Origin: Pseudoflavonifractor phocaeensis
Lineage (GTDB): Bacteria > Bacillota > Clostridia > Oscillospirales > Oscillospiraceae
Assembly: GCF_016901735.1 (NCBI RefSeq)
Contig: NZ_JACLZC010000016.1
Span: 1 to 47,631 of the forward strand
Reading direction: 5' to 3'
Length of the DNA stretch: 47,631 nt
The position numbers were made by a program, and so were the translations under genes. Of this stretch, positions 1 through 7,335 are shown piece by piece (within the stretch, counting starts at the first letter, position 1; each line of letters starts with the position of its first letter). Below the pieces are notes generated by a model. The model was not told where the DNA came from and made no database searches. It saw only the letters and a list, made by a program, of their open reading frames with translations.

Positions 1-607
1 GTGTAGGCGTAGGTGTGGGCGTGGGGCTGGAGGAGGGCTGGACCTGGGGAAGGCTGGGATCGGGCAAGGCGGAATTCGCCGCCCAAAGCGCGGCGCAGTC
101 CTCCAGGGTCTGCTTGCTCTCGTGGAGCAGCTCCAGGCCGTATCGTCCGCCGCCGGTCACGTCCAGGGGGACCTCGTCGCGGCTCAGATAGCCCGCCTGT
201 CCCAAATTGCCCGACATGGCCCGCAGCGCGGTCTCCACCTCCAGGCCCTCCAGGGTCAGGCCGTCCAGCAGGGCTTCGTCCTCGCCGTAGCTCGCCACGT
301 CGGTGACGTAGCCCAGGCGGTTGACGCCCATGGTGATATCGGGGCCGTCGCCAATGCTCAGATAGGCCGCCGGCCAGAACCAGTACCACAGCCCGCCGCC
401 CAGGGCCAGAAAGACCACCAGCAGCGCGGCGGCCACCGGCCAATAGCGGGGGCGCTTTCTTTTTCGGGGCGGGGGCACGATGCCGTCGTCGTTCAGCAGG
501 GGATGGACCTCCGCCGTGGAGACCTGTGCCCAGAGGTCGGGGACGCTCCGGTCCACCGCACGGCGCAGCAGCCGTTCGACCTCCTGGTCATTCCACTCTT
601 TTCCCAT
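1..607 (-). CDS. Membrane anti-sigma factor with RsgI-like extracytoplasmic domain (partial, C-terminus beyond window)
   Basis: The frame starts at ATG 607 and runs open off the window edge, giving 202 residues. Residues 1-55 are a charged cytoplasmic part. One membrane segment follows (about 56-79, YWPVAAALLVVFLALGGGLW). The outside part begins AYLSIGDGPDITMGVNRLGYVTDV and continues with a GLTLEGLEVETAL stretch, which resembles the extracytoplasmic domain next to the membrane in RsgI-type anti-sigma factors. The visible end is Ser/Pro/Thr-rich (PSSSPTPTPTPT), as expected for a linker to a further outside domain. The start lies 2 bp after the stop of the sigma gene, so translation is probably coupled. 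I infer that the cytoplasmic part holds the neighbouring ECF sigma factor inactive. No HxxxCxxC zinc motif is visible. The outside sensor domain is unknown. Confidence 0.75.
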   Translation of the reverse strand, partial: MGKEWNDQEVERLLRRAVDRSVPDLWAQVSTAEVHPLLNDDGIVPPPRKRKRPRYWPVAAALLVVFLALGGGLWYWFWPAAYLSIGDGPDITMGVNRLGYVTDVASYGEDEALLDGLTLEGLEVETALRAMSGNLGQAGYLSRDEVPLDVTGGGRYGLELLHESKQTLEDCAALWAANSALPDPSLPQVQPSSSPTPTPTPT

Positions 608-609
608 GC

Positions 610-1179
610 TCACCCCTCCTCGCTCAGGCGTTTGCGCAGCTTGGCCAGCGCACGCCGGTATTTGGAGAGCACCGTGGCCAGAGGCATTTCCAGGTCATCG
701 GCGATCTCCCGGTGTTTTAGTCCGGATACCGCGTGGAGCAGTACGATCTGCCGTTCTTCCGGGCTCAGAATCCGCATGGCTTCCCGAAGCACCATCGCCT
801 CGTCGCTCCGGTCGCTCTCCGGCAGGGCCAGTTCGCCCTCCGGCATATCTCCCATCAGCTCTTCCCGGCCGGACCGGCGCTGATGGTCCCGCACCAGATT
901 GCGCACGATGGTAAACACCCAGGCCATGGGCTTACCGTCCGGCCGGTAGAGATGGGCCGCGCCGCGGATCTTGAGATAGGTATCCATCATCACATCCTGG
1001 GCATCATGGTGGCTGCGGGTGAGGGAGAGGGCAAAGGCATAGATGGCCCGATCCGTGACCCGGTAAAAATGCTCAAAGGCATCCTGTTTGCCCTGAGCGA
1101 TCCCAGCCAGCAGCGACTCACAGTCAGTGCCGGCCAATGTCCGCCCCGCTTCCCAGGCTCCCTCCATCATGATGAACAT
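610..1179 (-). CDS. ECF-type RNA polymerase sigma-70 factor
   Basis: This 189-residue protein has the two-domain build of extracytoplasmic-function sigma factors. Region 2 is around residues 30-75 (AFEHFYRVTDRAIYAFALSLTRSHHDAQDVMMDTYLKI) and region 4 around 135-185 (LSPEERQIVLLHAVSGLKHREIADDLEMPLATVLSKYRRALAKLRKRL), the latter a helix-turn-helix that reads the -35 element. There is no region 1 or 3. ATG 1179 was chosen because a G-rich ribosome binding site (AAGGGGGG, about 1188-1195) sits the right distance upstream; ATG codons at 1170 and 1167 are alternatives. The gene is directly followed by its likely anti-sigma factor (2-bp gap), the usual arrangement for a membrane-gated stress or surface regulon. 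Its target promoters cannot be told from this window. Confidence 0.93.
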   Translation of the reverse strand: MFIMMEGAWEAGRTLAGTDCESLLAGIAQGKQDAFEHFYRVTDRAIYAFALSLTRSHHDAQDVMMDTYLKIRGAAHLYRPDGKPMAWVFTIVRNLVRDHQRRSGREELMGDMPEGELALPESDRSDEAMVLREAMRILSPEERQIVLLHAVSGLKHREIADDLEMPLATVLSKYRRALAKLRKRLSEEG

Positions 1180-1202
1180 GCGCAGGCCCCCCTTGCTTGC
1201 GG

Positions 1203-1240
1203 AGCGGGAAGGGGCGGTCTTTCCACCGCTCCTTCCCGCT
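1203..1240 (-). terminator. Hairpin between PepSY gene and sigma factor gene
   Basis: A 16-bp stem with one mismatch pairs 1203-1218 with 1225-1240 around a 6-nt loop. It lies after the PepSY gene stop and just upstream of the sigma gene ribosome binding site. No U-run follows on the minus strand, so it may be a partial terminator or an mRNA processing or stability hairpin that separates expression of the two parts. Confidence 0.5.
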
Positions 1241-1295
1241 GCTTCTACTTATTCACAGTATATCAGACAGAGGCGCCCTTCGTCCAGTTTTTCTT

Positions 1296-2570
1296 TCAGT
1301 CCCACTCGAAGTCCAGGATGGCGCCGGAGTTGGCGTCGATTTTATACTCGTACTCCACGCCGTTGGCCTTGAACTCCACCTCATACTCCAGGCGGCCGTC
1401 GTCATAGTCCAGCTTGGCCTCCAGATCCCATACCGCGCCGGAGGAGACCCCGGCATGCTGGAAGGCAATGTTTTTGGCCTCGCTGGCGGTGATGGAGGCG
1501 CTGCCGGAGCCGTTGCCGTAGTGGTGGCCGTTGCTGCCGGTGTAATGGTTGCCGCTGCCGGTGCAGGTGCCGTCGCAGAAGCCGTCATGCTCACGGCTCA
1601 GGATGGTGCCGTCGGCGGCCAGAATGTCGTATTCCCACTCGCAGTTCTGGTTCTGGCAGTAGAACTCCAGCTCATAGATCAGGCGGCCGTTGTCATAGTC
1701 CTGCTTGGCCTTGGTAAAGGTGGCGTTGGCGGCGTTCACGCCGGCGTCGGCCAGGGCGATCTCCTTGGCCCGGTCCAGAGTAATGCCGGCGGTGGCGCCG
1801 GTGCCGGAGCCGGTGGTGGGGGCGTCCACGTCCTTGTCCAGGATGGCGCCGTCGGAGGCGGCGATCTCATACTCATACTTGGTCTGACCCGCGTAGAACT
1901 CCACTTCATAGACCACGCGGCCGTTTTCATAATCCTGCTTGGTCTTGGTGAAGGTGACCTCAGATTCCTGCTTGCCGGCGTCGGCCAGGGCAATTTCCTT
2001 GGCCCGGTTGAGGGTGATGTTGACGCCGGTGGTGGGAATGGTGAAGTTTTCGATGTCCTGGTCCTTTTCCACGATGGTGCCGGCGGCGGCGTCGATTTCG
2101 TAGTCATACTCGGTCTTGTTTACATAGAATTCCACGTCGTAGACCAACCGGCCGTTGTCCCACTCCAGCTCCACGCCAACCATGACCACCTGGCTCTCGG
2201 TGTAGCCGGCGTCGTTGAGGGCGATCTCCTTGGCCCGGTCGCCGCTGATGTAGACGCCGGTGGTGCTGCCGGCGGCGCTGCCCACCAGGTCCACGGTCTG
2301 GGTAGCGCTGTCCCAATTGACGGTGAGGCCCATGGCCTCGCCGATGGCACGGATGGGGAGATAAGTGGTGCCGTTGTAACTGATGGCGTAGACCTCGTTG
2401 CCGTTAACGTCCTTCATGGTCTGGGGGGTACCGTTGAGCTCCACGGTAATGTCAGGGCGGAGGGAAGCGGTGATGGTCTGATAGGCGGTGGCGGCGGCGG
2501 TGCCCACAGCCAGGGCGCCCACCAGGGCGACGGCAACGATGGGCTTTCTGAGGTGGTTGAAGTGTTTCAT
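1296..2570 (-). CDS. Secreted protein with stalk (copper amine oxidase N-terminal-like) domain and four PepSY repeats
   Basis: The 424-residue protein starts at ATG 2570, preceded by AAGGAAGG. Residues 1-32 form a signal peptide (HLRKPIVAVALVGALAVGTAAATAYQ). A short stalk domain follows (DITVELNGTPQ...YLPIRAIGEAMGLTVNWDSATQTVDLVG), as in many clostridial surface proteins. Four PepSY-like repeats come next, each opening with (D/N)RAKEIAL.DAG or SEAKNIAFQHAG and closing with (Y/W)EYEI.A..G.ILD. Between the third and fourth repeats are four cysteines (YCQNQNC, FCDGTC) and a His/Gly/Asn-rich stretch (GNHYTGSNGHHYGNG) that could bind a metal. PepSY repeats are often linked to protease inhibition or surface sensing, but the role here is unknown. 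The gene lies upstream of and in line with the sigma/anti-sigma pair. Confidence 0.85.
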   Translation of the reverse strand: MKHFNHLRKPIVAVALVGALAVGTAAATAYQTITASLRPDITVELNGTPQTMKDVNGNEVYAISYNGTTYLPIRAIGEAMGLTVNWDSATQTVDLVGSAAGSTTGVYISGDRAKEIALNDAGYTESQVVMVGVELEWDNGRLVYDVEFYVNKTEYDYEIDAAAGTIVEKDQDIENFTIPTTGVNITLNRAKEIALADAGKQESEVTFTKTKQDYENGRVVYEVEFYAGQTKYEYEIAASDGAILDKDVDAPTTGSGTGATAGITLDRAKEIALADAGVNAANATFTKAKQDYDNGRLIYELEFYCQNQNCEWEYDILAADGTILSREHDGFCDGTCTGSGNHYTGSNGHHYGNGSGSASITASEAKNIAFQHAGVSSGAVWDLEAKLDYDDGRLEYEVEFKANGVEYEYKIDANSGAILDFEWD

Positions 2571-2745
2571 AATAACCTTCCTTTCTTTCCGGATCAGCCG
2601 GGGGCTGATGGTTGTCACAGTGGAATGGGCTTTCCTGCCCCTTTCACCCTATTAACGGCTGAGGGGCCCATTTTATTGCATCCCCTGGAAAAATTTTTTT
2701 GATTTTTTATGTGCAACTTTTTCCCATGGGAAAGGCCGAAAAGAG

Positions 2746-2774
2746 TTGAAAGTTATGGGGATTTATGGCAAACT
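2746..2774 (+). promoter_or_regulatory. Candidate promoter of the PfkB kinase gene
   Basis: TTGAAA (2746-2751) and CAAACT (2769-2774) are separated by 17 bp. The -10 is weak (three of six consensus positions), but the position 40-70 bp upstream of the start codon fits. Confidence 0.4.
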
Positions 2775-2817
2775 AAAAACAGGTACAAACATTGTGCAGA
2801 TAAAGGAGGCATCTTTT

Positions 2818-3906
2818 ATGGAACACTTCAACCCGGTTACCCGCAATAACACCAGTCCCCAGAAGTTTATCACCATCGGCGAGATCATGCTCCGCCTCAC
2901 CCCGCCCAACTACGAGAAGATCCGTATGGCCACCAGCTTTGAGGCCAGCTACGGCGGCAGTGAGGCCAACATCGCCCTGGCGCTGGCCAACCTGGGCATC
3001 GACAGCACCTTCTTCAGCGTGGTGCCCAACAACAGCCTGGGCAAGAGCGCCATCCGGATGCTGCGCAGCAACGATGTCCACTGTACCCCCGTCATCCTCA
3101 GCACCCCCCAGGAGACCCCCACACACCGCCTGGGCACCTATTACCTGGAGACCGGATACGGCATCCGGGCCAGCAAGGTGACTTATGACCGCAAAAACAG
3201 CGCCATTACCGAATACGACTTCTCCAAGGTGGACCTGGACGCTCTGCTGGAGGGCTTTGACTGGCTCCACCTCAGCGGCATCACCCCGGCGCTCTGCCCC
3301 AGCTGCGCCAAGCTCATCCTGGACTGCCTGGAGGTGGCCCACGCCAAAGGAATGACCATCAGCTTTGACGGCAATTTCCGCAGCGCCCTTTGGACCTGGG
3401 ACGAGGCCCGGGACTTCTGCACCCGCTGCCTGCCCTATGTGAACGTGCTGCTGGGCATCGAGCCCTATCACCTCTGGCGGGACGAGGAGGATCACAGCAA
3501 GGGCGACTGGAAGGACGGCGTCCCCATGCAGCCCAGCTACGAGCAGCAGGACGAGATTTTCCAGGCCTTTATCGCCCGCTACCCCAACCTCAAATGTATC
3601 GCCCGCCATGTGCGCTACGCCCACAGCGGCAGTGAGAACAGCCTAAAAGCCTTTATGTGGTATGAGGGCCACACCTTTGAGAGCAAGCTCTTTACCTTCA
3701 ACATTCTGGACCGGGTGGGCGGCGGCGACGCCTTCGCCAGCGGTCTCATCTACGCCATGATGCACAACTACCGGCCCATGGATATGGTAAATTTCGCCGT
3801 GGCCAGCAGCGTCATCAAGCACACCATCCACGGCGACGCCAACATCACCGACGACGCCGAGAGCATCCGCAACCTGATGAATATGAACTACGACATCAAG
3901 CGCTGA
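2818..3906 (+). CDS. PfkB family sugar kinase, 2-keto-3-deoxygluconate kinase-like
   Basis: The 362-residue protein starts at ATG 2818, 8 bp after AAAGGAGG (2802-2809). It shows the PfkB/ribokinase fold: an N-terminal strand (FITIGEIMLRL), the sugar-binding glycine stretch (YGGSEANIALALANLG), and near the C-terminus the anion-hole and catalytic motif RVGGGDAF with the base at Asp304. These enzymes move phosphate from ATP to a sugar hydroxyl. The N-terminal GGSEANIA region most resembles 2-keto-3-deoxygluconate kinases, but substrate cannot be fixed from sequence. An acidic insertion after GIEPYHLWRDEEDHSKGDWKD makes it longer than typical KdgK (about 310-340 residues). It stands alone, with no aldolase or uronate genes beside it, and converges on the ABC importer operon. 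Confidence 0.85.
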   Translation: MEHFNPVTRNNTSPQKFITIGEIMLRLTPPNYEKIRMATSFEASYGGSEANIALALANLGIDSTFFSVVPNNSLGKSAIRMLRSNDVHCTPVILSTPQETPTHRLGTYYLETGYGIRASKVTYDRKNSAITEYDFSKVDLDALLEGFDWLHLSGITPALCPSCAKLILDCLEVAHAKGMTISFDGNFRSALWTWDEARDFCTRCLPYVNVLLGIEPYHLWRDEEDHSKGDWKDGVPMQPSYEQQDEIFQAFIARYPNLKCIARHVRYAHSGSENSLKAFMWYEGHTFESKLFTFNILDRVGGGDAFASGLIYAMMHNYRPMDMVNFAVASSVIKHTIHGDANITDDAESIRNLMNMNYDIKR

Positions 3907-3923
3907 GCCGAAAAAAGAACGAG

Positions 3924-3957
3924 AGGCCAGGGACCGGCGGTCCCTGGCCTCGTTTTT
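3924..3957. terminator. Bidirectional terminator between PfkB kinase and ABC importer operon
   Basis: A perfect 12-bp GC-rich stem (3924-3935 with 3939-3950, loop GGC) is followed on the plus strand by CGTTTTT. The minus strand has CTCGTTCTTTTTT after the stem. It lies between convergent genes and probably ends both transcripts. Confidence 0.88.
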
Positions 3958-3968
3958 GCGTGCCGGAC

Positions 3969-4709
3969 TTAAAGAGACGCCGCCAGAAGCTGGCGGGTAT
4001 AGGGGTGCTGGGGGTGGTCGAAGAGGGCTTCCACCGTGTTTTCCTCCACGATGACTCCCTCCTTCATCACCATCACCCGGCTGCAAAGCTGGTAGACCAC
4101 GTTGAGGTCGTGGCTGATGAACAGGTAGCTCAGATCATAGTCCCGTTGGAGCTCTACCAGCAGCCGGAGGATCTGGGCCTGGATGGTCACGTCCAGGGCG
4201 CTGACCGGCTCGTCGGCCAGGATGAGCTTGGGGTGGGTAATAACAGCGCTGGCGATGGAGATGCGCTGGCGCTGTCCGCCGGAGAGCTCGCTGGGCCGGC
4301 GTCCGGCGTAGCTCTCGTCCAGGCCGATGCGCCGCAGCATATCGGCCACCGCCGCCTTCCGCGCCGCCTTGTCCCGTATGCCGGAGGCCCGAAGCGGCTC
4401 CTCCAGAATCCACCCGATGGTCCGGGCGGGGTTCAAACTGCTGAAGGGGTCCTGAAAGACCATCTGGGGGCGCTGGGAGTGGTGGATGATTTCACCGTCG
4501 TAGTCCTTCACAATGCCCAGGATGGTGCGGGACAGGGTGGTCTTGCCGCAGCCGCTCTCGCCCACCAGCCCCACGATTTCGCCCCGGCCGATGGAAAAGC
4601 TGACGTCGTGGAGGATCTGCCGTCTGGGTCCCTTGCGGCCGAAGATGGAGGCGTTTTCCTGATAATAGCTGTTGAGGTGCCGGACTTCCAGCACGGGTTC
4701 GCCCTGCAT
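3969..4709 (-). CDS. Peptide-type ABC importer ATP-binding protein, OppF/DppF-like
   Basis: This 246-residue ATPase has Walker A GESGCGKT (residues 50-57), Q-loop [12 protein letters not shown], signature LSGGQRQR, Walker B LILADEP and switch His in FISHDLNVV, so it looks catalytically complete. It is the last gene of the importer operon, 20 bp after the OppD-like gene, with AGGAGG before ATG 4709. In this family two different ATPases pair on the inner face of the two permeases and hydrolyse ATP to drive uptake of peptides or nickel complexes. It ends right after [12 protein letters not shown] and lacks the roughly 60-residue C-terminal extension usual for OppF, so it is shorter than the common 310-330 residues. 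The substrate is inferred from the binding protein family only. Confidence 0.93.
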   Translation of the reverse strand: MQGEPVLEVRHLNSYYQENASIFGRKGPRRQILHDVSFSIGRGEIVGLVGESGCGKTTLSRTILGIVKDYDGEIIHHSQRPQMVFQDPFSSLNPARTIGWILEEPLRASGIRDKAARKAAVADMLRRIGLDESYAGRRPSELSGGQRQRISIASAVITHPKLILADEPVSALDVTIQAQILRLLVELQRDYDLSYLFISHDLNVVYQLCSRVMVMKEGVIVEENTVEALFDHPQHPYTRQLLAASL

Positions 4710-4729
4710 ATGATCGCCTCCTCTGGCGT

Positions 4730-5530
4730 TCAGGTGAGTTTATGGTCCCGGGTGGGGATGGCCGCGATGAGTTGGCGGGTGTAGTCCTGCTTGGGGGCGC
4801 GGAAGAGGTCCTCCACGGGACCCTCCTCCACCAGCTTGCCGTGCTGCATGACGATCACCCGGTTGCAGAGCCGGCGCACCACGTTGAGGTCGTGGCTGAT
4901 GAAGAGCACCGCCATGCCCGATTCCCGGTTGAGCTTGCGCAGCAGCTGGAGGATCTGGGCCTGGATGGTCACATCCAGAGCGGTGGTGGGCTCGTCGGCC
5001 AGGAGGAGCTTGGGCCGGCTGATGATGGCAGCGGCGATCATCACCCGCTGGAGCATACCGCCGGAGAGCTCGTGGGGGTATTTGCGATAGACCGCCTCCG
5101 GGTCGGGGAGCTCCGCCTGGGCCAGGGCCTCCAGGGCCCGCTCTTTCCGTTCCGCCCGGGTACACCTGGTATGAATGCGCAGGCTTTCCTCCACCTGGGG
5201 ACCGATGCGCATGACCGGGTCCAGGCTGGTCATGGGCTCCTGAAAGACCACCGAGAGGCCGCTTCCCTGGATGTCCCGCAGCTCCTTCTCGGTGCATTGA
5301 AGGAGTTCCCGGCCATCCAGGGTAATGCTGCCCGCCACCTGGACCTGACGGCGGGGCAAAAGGCCGCTGATGCTCATGGCGGTGACGGTTTTCCCGCTGC
5401 CGCTCTCTCCCACCAGGCCCAGGATCTCCCCCTCGTCCATGGCGAAGGACACCCCGTCCACCGCCCAGCGGTGGGGGGCGGCGTTTTGAAAGCGGACCCG
5501 CAGGTCCTGTACTGCTAAAAGCTGTCCCAT
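4730..5530 (-). CDS. Peptide-type ABC importer ATP-binding protein, OppD/DppD-like
   Basis: This 266-residue ATPase starts at ATG 5530 behind GAGGTGG. Walker A is GESGSGKT (41-48), the Q-loop region [17 protein letters not shown], signature LSGGMLQR, Walker B LLLADEP and switch FISHDLNVV. The LSGGMxQR signature is typical of OppD/DppD rather than OppF. It begins 10 bp after the OppC-like gene and precedes the OppF-like gene by 20 bp, giving the common order binding protein, B, C, D, F. Like its partner it stops soon after the [11 protein letters not shown] motif and lacks the usual C-terminal extension of the oligopeptide group. Upstream in-frame codons reach back into the permease gene, but the ribosome binding site supports this start. 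Confidence 0.93.
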   Translation of the reverse strand: MGQLLAVQDLRVRFQNAAPHRWAVDGVSFAMDEGEILGLVGESGSGKTVTAMSISGLLPRRQVQVAGSITLDGRELLQCTEKELRDIQGSGLSVVFQEPMTSLDPVMRIGPQVEESLRIHTRCTRAERKERALEALAQAELPDPEAVYRKYPHELSGGMLQRVMIAAAIISRPKLLLADEPTTALDVTIQAQILQLLRKLNRESGMAVLFISHDLNVVRRLCNRVIVMQHGKLVEEGPVEDLFRAPKQDYTRQLIAAIPTRDHKLT

Positions 5531-5540
5531 ATCCACCTCG

Positions 5541-6347
5541 TCAATTCTGCCGGGCCTGGCGCTGGAGGCCCTCGCTGAGCAGGCTGAAGCCCAAAATGAG
5601 CAGTACCATAGTTCCGCCCACACTCATGGCATACCAGGGGGCGCTTTTGAGATAAATCTGGCTGTCGCTGAGCATGGAGCCCAGGCTGGCGTTGGGGGGC
5701 TGGATGCCCAGACCCAGAAAGCTCATGCTGGCCTCGCTGAGGATGGCGTTGTTAAAGCCGATGGTAATGGCCGGCAGAAGGACGGGCAGGGTGTTGGGCA
5801 GAATGTGGCAGAACATGATGCGCGCGTCGCTCACCCCCATGAGCCGGGCGCTGCGGATATAGTTCAGGTCCCGGCAGCGGGTGAATTCCCCCCGGACGAT
5901 GCGGGCAAAGCTGGGGATAAAGAGGATGCCCAGGGCGATGACCACGTTGACCGCGCCGCCCCCCACCACGCTGACAATGACCAGCGCCAGGAGGATGCTG
6001 GGAAAGGCGGTGATGGAGTCGCACACCCGGGTGAGGATCAGGTCCGCAGGGCCGCCGTAGTAGCCGCACAGGCTGCCGATGAGGATACCCGCGGCGCAGC
6101 CGATGGCCACCACGCAGAGGGCGATCCAAAAGGAGGTGCCGGCGCCGCTGAGGACCCGGCTGAAAATATCCCGGCCATAGCTGTCGGTCCCCAGCAGATG
6201 GACCAGAGACGGACTGTCAAATTTGGACCCCTCCATGGCGGTGGCGCTGTACGGCGTCCAGACATAGCCCACCAGAATGAGGGCGGTCATCACGCCGCTG
6301 ATACATCCGCCGATGAGGAGAAAAGGATTGTGAATCAGCTTCTTCAA
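5541..6347 (-). CDS. Peptide-type ABC importer permease, OppC/DppC-like
   Basis: The 268-residue membrane protein has an N-terminal segment (NPFLLIGGCISGVMTALILVGYVW), the OppC/DppC landmark LLGTDSYGRDIFSRVLSGA, five further hydrophobic segments, and the EAA-type coupling loop (YIRSARLMGVSDARIMFCHILPNTLPVLL) that docks onto the ATPase. SEASMSFLGLGIQPPNASLGSML is a strong family signature near the C-terminus. It forms the channel with the OppB-like protein. The start at 6347 lies 13 bp after the oppB-like stop and the stop lies 10 bp before the OppD-like start, so it is in the same operon. Confidence 0.93.
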   Translation of the reverse strand: MKKLIHNPFLLIGGCISGVMTALILVGYVWTPYSATAMEGSKFDSPSLVHLLGTDSYGRDIFSRVLSGAGTSFWIALCVVAIGCAAGILIGSLCGYYGGPADLILTRVCDSITAFPSILLALVIVSVVGGGAVNVVIALGILFIPSFARIVRGEFTRCRDLNYIRSARLMGVSDARIMFCHILPNTLPVLLPAITIGFNNAILSEASMSFLGLGIQPPNASLGSMLSDSQIYLKSAPWYAMSVGGTMVLLILGFSLLSEGLQRQARQN

Positions 6348-6360
6348 GGCAAATACCTCC

Positions 6361-7302
6361 TCAGCGCAGGCGGATGCGGGGGTCCACCAGCTGGTAGAGC
6401 AGATCGGCCGCGAAGTTGACCAGAACGATCCAGGCGGCCAGGATCACCACAATGGCCTGAACCACGGGAAAATCCCGGTTGGAGATGCTGGCCAGCAGCA
6501 GCTGGCCCACGCCGGGAATGGTGAATACCTGCTCGATGATGATGGTACCCGTCATGATTTCGGCGGCGGATACCGCCAGAAAGGTGATAACGGGGAGCAG
6601 CGCGTTTTTGAACACATGACGGCGGAGGACGTCTCCCCGTCCGGCGCCCCGGCTGCGGGCGGTGCGGACGTAGTCCTGCTCCAGCTCCCGATGGATGGCG
6701 CCCCGCAGCATTTTGACCGTCATGGCGATGCGGGGAATGGCGATGGACAGGGCGGGGAGGATGAGATAGCCCAGGCAGGCGCCCCAGTCCTCGGTGTAGG
6801 AGATAAAGTTGCCCGGCACGAACCAGCGCAGCGTAATGCCAAAGACAAAGCAGGCCACGATGCCGATAAAGAAGGGCGGGATGCTCATGACCACCTGGTC
6901 CAGGGCGGTGATGAGGCTGTCCAGCCACCGGATGCGGATGCTGCCGGCCAGGATGCCCAAGGGAATGGAGAGCAGAATGGTGAAGGCAAAGGAGACCAGG
7001 GTCAGCAGAAAGGTGATGACCAGCTTTTCTCCCAGCATTTCACGGACGGGCATATGGTAGCTGTAACTCTCCCCCATGTCGCCCCGGAGGAAATCGGTCA
7101 GCCAGTTCCAGTAGCGCACCGGGACGGGTTGGTCAAAGCCCAGCTCGGCCCGCAGCTCGGCCTTGGCCTCCTCGGTGGCCTCGGTGCCCAGGAGCTTGGT
7201 GGTGGGGTCGCCGGGAATGACCTGAAAGGCCAGAAAGGCGAGGAGAGAAACGATGAACAATGTAATAATGAGAGTGAAACCTTTTTTCAGGATGTATTTC
7301 AT
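6361..7302 (-). CDS. Peptide-type ABC importer permease, OppB/DppB-like
   Basis: The 313-residue permease starts at ATG 7302, which follows GGAGG. It opens with YILKKGFTLIITLFIVSLLAFLAFQVIPGDP, the standard OppB/DppB N-terminus, and has about six membrane segments. The coupling loop is YVRTARSRGAGRGDVLRRHVFKNALLPVITFL, and the C-terminal half carries the family motif GTIIIEQVFTIPGVGQLLLASISNRDFPVVQA. It is the second gene of the operon, 33 bp after the binding protein stop, and pairs with the OppC-like permease. Confidence 0.93.
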   Translation of the reverse strand: MKYILKKGFTLIITLFIVSLLAFLAFQVIPGDPTTKLLGTEATEEAKAELRAELGFDQPVPVRYWNWLTDFLRGDMGESYSYHMPVREMLGEKLVITFLLTLVSFAFTILLSIPLGILAGSIRIRWLDSLITALDQVVMSIPPFFIGIVACFVFGITLRWFVPGNFISYTEDWGACLGYLILPALSIAIPRIAMTVKMLRGAIHRELEQDYVRTARSRGAGRGDVLRRHVFKNALLPVITFLAVSAAEIMTGTIIIEQVFTIPGVGQLLLASISNRDFPVVQAIVVILAAWIVLVNFAADLLYQLVDPRIRLR

Positions 7303-7335
7303 CTCCCCGCCTCCTTCTGGCATACATTCAGTACA

